Source: Actinomycetes bacterium (lineage in GTDB: Bacteria; Actinomycetota; Thermoleophilia; RBG-16-64-13). From it: a DNA stretch of 33,652 nucleotides. The notes under the pieces are model-generated. The model did no database searches. It saw only the letters and a list, made by a program, of their open reading frames with translations, and was not told the DNA's origin. Positions 29,382 to 33,652 of the stretch are shown piece after piece. The stretch lies in contig JAJFUK010000089.1 of the NCBI GenBank assembly GCA_021372435.1, positions 1 through 33,652 on the forward strand, in the 5' to 3' direction. The number at the start of each line of letters is the position of its first letter. Positions within the stretch are counted from its first letter, which is position 1. The translations under genes were made by a program, and so were the position numbers.

Positions 29382-32300
29382 ATGAAGTCCAAGAACCCCG
29401 GGGCCGGCGCGCAGGACCGGGTCTTTCGCCTTCTCATCCCAGCCGACCTCTCCGAGCTCAGCCGGGTCAGAGGACTGATGGACCAGGTGGGGGAAGCCGC
29501 CGGGCTTCCGGCCGAACGGCTCTTCGATATCAAGGTGACCGTGTCCGAGGCGGCCGCCAATGCCATCGAGCACGCGTCGAGCGAAGTCGAGGTCGTCGCC
29601 CACGTCCTGCCCGACCGCTTGACGGTCGAGGTTACCAACCAAGGGGTGTTCAGGACCCAGCGGCGCAAAGAAGGCGACCTGCGCGCCTGCGGCCTGGGGC
29701 TGCCGCTCATGGTGTCGTTGGCCGACCAGGTACAGATCTCGCGGCTCTCGCAGGATAGGACCGAGCTCCTGCTCACGTTCTTCCTCGACACTCCGCCGCA
29801 CCCGGATACTCCGGCCCACCCGGATGCTCCGGCGCGCCCGGCCGAGCTCGGGACGTCTCGCTCTGGGGCGGCAGCCGTCTGGCCGCCGCGGTCACGACCG
29901 GACACGGCCACAGCTCCGCCGGTGCGGCCGGGGGGATGGGCCCGTGTCGCCCGATGGTCGTGGGTATCGCTCCCCGTCTTTGTCGTCATCATCGCGGTGC
30001 TCGGCCTCCTTCGTTTCGACGTCGCGTACAATCCTGCTCCCCTGTTCATCACGCTCAACGTGGTCTTCTTGACGTTCACATCGCTCCTGGTGGCGGTCGT
30101 AGGCGCCAGAAGCTTCCTAAGCGGACAGCCCAGCGCGGTTCTGCTTCTGGGGACGGGGGCCCTCGCCTTGGGTCTGGGGGCGGCCCTAGCGGCGACGCAT
30201 GCCGGGGGGTCCGGGGTGAACCCGGTGCCCGCTGTGTACAACACCGCCGCGCTGCTGGCCGGCGCCTGCCATTTCTGGGGCGCGGTCGTCTTGGCGCAGG
30301 GGTCGGCAGGGCGCCCCCGTCATCGTCGGGGCCTTCTGGCTCTGGCGTATCTGGCGACAGTCGTCCTTCTTGTCGCCTTGCTCTTCCTGGTCCGCGAGAA
30401 CGTGTGGCCCGAGTACTTTGTCCAGGGCATGGGCATGACCAGGTTCGGCTTCGCGGTCGTGTGGGTGGCGGCGGCTCTCTTTGCCATGGCGGCCGTGCTG
30501 ATGACGGTGACGTTCGCCGACCGGCCGTCCGATTTCAGCCGGTGGTATGGGGTGGGCCTGGGGCTGATCGCCATAGGTCTCGCCGGGGTCTCCGTACAGC
30601 TCAACCTCGGGGGTCCCATCAATTGGGCCGCTCGGGCGGCCCAGTACTTGGGCGGGATCTGCATACTGGCCGCCGTCCTTGCGTCCGTGCGGGGGACCGG
30701 CTCATGGGTGATGCCCATGAGGCGGGCCCTGTTGGAGAGTGAGGGCCGCTATCGGGGTCTCGTGGAACTCAGCCCCGACGCTATCCTCGTGCACCGCGAC
30801 GGCCGGTACCTCTTTGCCAATGAAGCTGCAGCCCGCCTTTTCGGCGTCGAGGCGCCGGAAGAGATCGTAGGGCGAAGCGTCCTCGAATGGGTCCATCCCA
30901 ACGATCGCGCAGCCGTCACGCGGCGGATCGAGCAGGCTTTCAGGGGGGCTTCCGCGCCGGCCAAGGAACTTACGATAGTCCGCACGGACGGGGTCCTTGT
31001 CGAGGTGGAGGTGGCCGGCACCCAGGTGACGCTCGGGGGAAAACCGGCGATCCAACTTGTCATGAGGGACGTTACGGAACGCCGGCGTGTGGAGGACGAG
31101 CTGCGGACCAGCAAGCGCCGGGCCGAACTCATGGCGCGGACTGCCAGGACTCTTCTCACGACCGCAGACCCGCAATCCCTCGTTGAAGACGTGTGCCGGG
31201 AAGTGATGGCCGAGCTCGATTGCCAGATCTTCCTGAATTTCCTCGCGGAAGAGGACGGGCCTCGTCTGCACCTGAACGCATGCGGCGGCCTCACGGACGA
31301 GCAGGCCCGCTCCCTCGAATGGCTCGACGATGAGGCCACGGTGTGTGGATACGTGGCCAAGACTGCCGACCACTTCGTGGCCGAAGACATCGCGGTCGAC
31401 GGCGACCCGCGGCTGGAGGTGGTAAAGGCGCTTGGCATCCAAGCGTACGCGTGCCATCCGCTCCTGTACCAGGGGATCCTGCTCGGCACTCTGTCCTTCG
31501 GCACCCGCACCAGGTCTCGCTTCTCCGAGGAGGATCTGCTGATCGCCCGAAGCGTCACCGACCAGGTGGCGGTCGCGCTGGCGCGCATGCGCACCGTACG
31601 CGTGATGGCCGAGACCGGAAGGACGCTCGAACGGGCGCAGACAGTAGCGAAGACCGGTAGTTGGTGGCTCGACACCCGAAGAGACCGGCTTCTGTGGTCG
31701 CAAGAGACGTATCGGATGTTCGGCGTCCCGCCGGGTACTGCGCTCACGTACGGTTCGTTCCTTGCCAAGGTCCATCCCGCTGACCGCGAGAAGGTAGAAC
31801 GGGCCTGGGCGGCGGCCATCGGCGGCGTCCCCTACGACGTCGAGCATCGGATCCTGGCCGGAGATGAGGTGAAATGGGTCCACGAGCTGGCCGAGGTGGA
31901 CTTCGACGCCGAAGGCCGCCCGATAGGCGGCTTCGGAGTCGTTCACGACATCACGGACCAGAGAGCGGTCGAGGACGCGCTCCGCGCGTCTCTCGAACGA
32001 CAGGCGTTGGCTCAGCGGGCGACCAAGACGGGGTTCTGGGACTGGGACATTCCCGGAGGCGGTCTTTCTTGGTCTCCCGAGCTATTCGAGCTGTTCGGCC
32101 TGGAGCCGGCCGTTCCCGCTACATTCGAGAGATGGTTGGGCGTCATCCATCCCGATGATCGCCGGCATGTGAGGGATGCGCTCGACCGGGCGGCCGAGTT
32201 CGGAGAGTCTCTGGAGAACGAGTACCGGATAGTCCTGCCCGACGGACGAGAGCGCTGGATCAACACGCTGGGGGACACTACTTACGGCTCCGAAGGACGT

Positions 32301-33512
32301 CCCCAACGGATGTGCGGGATCTGTCTCGACATCACCGACCGGAAGCGGGCGGAAGCGGAGCGGGAGCGCCTGCGCACGCAGGAGCAGGCCCTGGCTGCGG
32401 GCGCATACGCCCGCAGCCTGATCGAGGCGGCGCTTGACCCCTTGGTGACGATCAGCCCTGAGGGCAAGATCACCGACGTCAACGCGGCCACGATCAAGAT
32501 CACCGGTCGCGGACGCGATGAGCTCATCGGCACCGACTTCTCGGACTACTTCACCGACCCCGAGAGCGCCCGCGGCGGCTACCTTGAGGTCTTCGATAAA
32601 GGCTCCGTCACCGACTACCCGCTCACCATCCGGGGTCGTGACGGCAGGCTGACCGACGTCCTCTACAACGCCTCCGTGTATACGGACGAGGAGGGCAACG
32701 TGCTCGGGGTGTTCGCGGCCGCCCGCGACATCACCGCGCTCAAAGAGCTGGAGGAGCAACGCGCGATCGCCGCCATGCTCCAGGAGACCCTGCTCGATAC
32801 CCCCAGGGAGCTCCGGGGCCTTCGGTATGGCCACCTGTACCGTTCAGCGACTCATGGAGCCCGGGTCGGCGGCGACTTCTACGACGTCTTCGAGATCAAG
32901 AACGAACGCTTTGTCGTGCTTGTCGGTGACGTTTCCGGTCACGGGGTGGAGGCGGCCCGCATCGCCACGCTGGTGAAGGACGTGGTCCACGCCTTCTCAC
33001 ATCAGTTCCAGCATCCGCGTATCGTGCTCAGCAAGACCAACGCTTTGCTCCTCGAGAAGGAGATCCCGGGCTTCGTCACCATGTTCTTGGGTGTAGTGGA
33101 CCCGCGGACGAAGACCCTCACCTACTGTTCAGCCGGCCATCCCAATGCGATGCTGCGGGCCGCCACGGGGTCTGTGACCCTGCTCGAAGCCGCTGCCGCT
33201 CCTCTGGGAGTGTTTCCCGGCTACTCGTGGAAGGAAGGAACGGCTCCACTCGGCGAGCAGGGTCTCCTGTTCCTCTATACGGACGGAGCTATGGAAGCCC
33301 GCTGCGGCGACGAGTTCTTTGGCCAGGAGCGGTTGCAGGAAGTGCTCCGGCGCTGGCCCGAGCCCTCTCCTGAGAAGTTCCCTCAAGCCGTGCTCGACGA
33401 GGTCCTCGAGTTCTCCGGGGGTCACTTGGCGGATGATGTCGCCGTGTTGGCCCTGCAGTTGGATGGTCGGAGCGGCCGTCCAGGGGAGGTGCGAGAGGGA
33501 GCCTCAGGCTAG
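29382..33512 (+). CDS. Multidomain sensor phosphatase: RsbW-like ATPase, 8 TM, PAS, GAF, 3 PAS, SpoIIE
   Basis: A 1376-residue membrane regulator of partner-switching type. Residues ~12-140 are an RsbW/SpoIIAB-like HATPase domain: VSEAAANAIEHA is the N box and GLGLPL the G2 box. The G1 box reads VTNQG, where an Asp is expected. After a Pro-rich linker, ~190-440 holds eight hydrophobic segments (for example PVFVVIIAVLGLLRF). PAS (~450-570), GAF (~583-740), two PAS_3 (~753-863 and ~880-990) and a further PAS (~1010-1120) follow. SpoIIE-type phosphatase occupies 1126-1366, with metal Asp residues in GGDFYD, VGDVSGHG, YTDGAME and LADDVAVL. It should dephosphorylate an anti-sigma-factor antagonist and may also bind sigma-related partners. 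The start at ATG 29382 is my choice; no strong Shine-Dalgarno is seen, and the frame is open to 29136. Confidence 0.9.
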   Translation: MKSKNPGAGAQDRVFRLLIPADLSELSRVRGLMDQVGEAAGLPAERLFDIKVTVSEAAANAIEHASSEVEVVAHVLPDRLTVEVTNQGVFRTQRRKEGDLRACGLGLPLMVSLADQVQISRLSQDRTELLLTFFLDTPPHPDTPAHPDAPARPAELGTSRSGAAAVWPPRSRPDTATAPPVRPGGWARVARWSWVSLPVFVVIIAVLGLLRFDVAYNPAPLFITLNVVFLTFTSLLVAVVGARSFLSGQPSAVLLLGTGALALGLGAALAATHAGGSGVNPVPAVYNTAALLAGACHFWGAVVLAQGSAGRPRHRRGLLALAYLATVVLLVALLFLVRENVWPEYFVQGMGMTRFGFAVVWVAAALFAMAAVLMTVTFADRPSDFSRWYGVGLGLIAIGLAGVSVQLNLGGPINWAARAAQYLGGICILAAVLASVRGTGSWVMPMRRALLESEGRYRGLVELSPDAILVHRDGRYLFANEAAARLFGVEAPEEIVGRSVLEWVHPNDRAAVTRRIEQAFRGASAPAKELTIVRTDGVLVEVEVAGTQVTLGGKPAIQLVMRDVTERRRVEDELRTSKRRAELMARTARTLLTTADPQSLVEDVCREVMAELDCQIFLNFLAEEDGPRLHLNACGGLTDEQARSLEWLDDEATVCGYVAKTADHFVAEDIAVDGDPRLEVVKALGIQAYACHPLLYQGILLGTLSFGTRTRSRFSEEDLLIARSVTDQVAVALARMRTVRVMAETGRTLERAQTVAKTGSWWLDTRRDRLLWSQETYRMFGVPPGTALTYGSFLAKVHPADREKVERAWAAAIGGVPYDVEHRILAGDEVKWVHELAEVDFDAEGRPIGGFGVVHDITDQRAVEDALRASLERQALAQRATKTGFWDWDIPGGGLSWSPELFELFGLEPAVPATFERWLGVIHPDDRRHVRDALDRAAEFGESLENEYRIVLPDGRERWINTLGDTTYGSEGRPQRMCGICLDITDRKRAEAERERLRTQEQALAAGAYARSLIEAALDPLVTISPEGKITDVNAATIKITGRGRDELIGTDFSDYFTDPESARGGYLEVFDKGSVTDYPLTIRGRDGRLTDVLYNASVYTDEEGNVLGVFAAARDITALKELEEQRAIAAMLQETLLDTPRELRGLRYGHLYRSATHGARVGGDFYDVFEIKNERFVVLVGDVSGHGVEAARIATLVKDVVHAFSHQFQHPRIVLSKTNALLLEKEIPGFVTMFLGVVDPRTKTLTYCSAGHPNAMLRAATGSVTLLEAAAAPLGVFPGYSWKEGTAPLGEQGLLFLYTDGAMEARCGDEFFGQERLQEVLRRWPEPSPEKFPQAVLDEVLEFSGGHLADDVAVLALQLDGRSGRPGEVREGASG

Positions 33513-33527
33513 AGGCTGCTGAAAAAC

Positions 33528-33630
33528 GAAGCCACGGCCGCCAAGACACACCGGCCGGCGCGATAGAGCGTCCTCGGTCGCGCAAATAGCGCTGCTATTC
33601 GCGCTTCCTGCGTTCTTCTCTCGCCCGCAG
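33528..33630. repeat. Dispersed REP-like palindromic repeat, copy B
   Basis: The second copy of the element near 10155-10260; the core at 33568-33611 matches 37 of 44 bases. The centre forms a near-perfect hairpin, GCGCAAATAGC-GCT-GCTATTCGCGC, with 10 of 11 pairs. It lies just after the stop of the SpoIIE regulator in an otherwise empty 140-base tail. Being extragenic and palindromic, it fits a REP-type repeat. Confidence 0.65.
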
Positions 33631-33652
33631 CCATCGCGCCCTGACGGCGCAG

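Noticed and set aside
33500-33517. AGCCTC-GAGGCT hairpin at the stop of the SpoIIE regulator as a terminator
   Set aside because: Six-bp stem followed by A-rich rather than T-rich sequence on the coding strand.

Overview
The window is GC-rich DNA, densely coded and without phage or insertion-sequence genes. The gene set points to an anaerobic or facultative high-GC bacterium: ferredoxin-linked 2-oxoacid oxidoreductase, an in-frame-UGA selenoprotein, tRNA-dependent amidation, actinobacterial-style NHEJ genes, and a PAS/GAF/SpoIIE regulator. A deep-branching anaerobic actinobacterial lineage is my best guess. It rests on gene content only and is low confidence.

Layout. 1-4.6 kb: an NmrA/QorB-like reductase, an orphan RHH antitoxin, a UGSC-family selenoprotein (in-frame TGA at 2103-2105 with a hairpin) whose C-terminal half is displaced by a frameshift, and an exported metallo-beta-lactamase-fold protein. 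4.6-5.4 kb: a gene graveyard with a PadR-like fragment, a frameshifted DUF5320 gene and an HAD/soluble P-type-ATPase fragment. 5.5-14.1 kb: a CoA/2-oxoacid metabolism island. It holds a cupin, a thiolase-fold enzyme lacking the nucleophilic Cys with its DUF35 partner, a threonine-dehydratase-like enzyme, porGDAB on the opposite strand, a MaoC hydratase and an acyl-CoA dehydrogenase. 14.1-19.1 kb: aspS-gatC (fused), gatA and gatB in one operon, with a GatA that appears to have lost its catalytic residues. 19.4-23.2 kb: two MFS exporters and a TetR repressor with a clear palindromic operator. 23.1-26.1 kb: a cysteine synthase and a divergent acetolactate-synthase-like enzyme with a good promoter. 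26.1-29.0 kb: a ku / DNA ligase / LigD-polymerase operon. 29.4-33.5 kb: a very large regulator fusing an RsbW-like domain, eight membrane segments, PAS and GAF sensors and a SpoIIE phosphatase. The last 130 bases hold a hairpin-forming repeat also found at the 3' end of porA.

How the genes work together. Threonine/serine dehydratase can feed 2-oxoacids to Por, giving acyl-CoA and reduced ferredoxin. Acyl-CoA dehydrogenase, MaoC hydratase and the thiolase-fold/DUF35 pair form a plausible dehydrogenate-hydrate-cleave series. The aspS-gatC/gatA/gatB operon looks built for Asn-tRNA synthesis through Asp-tRNA(Asn): its AspRS carries non-discriminating-type residues, yet its GatA and GatB depart from the canonical enzymes. 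That contradiction is the strongest candidate here for an undescribed system. The selenoprotein and the Cys-less thiolase pair come next.
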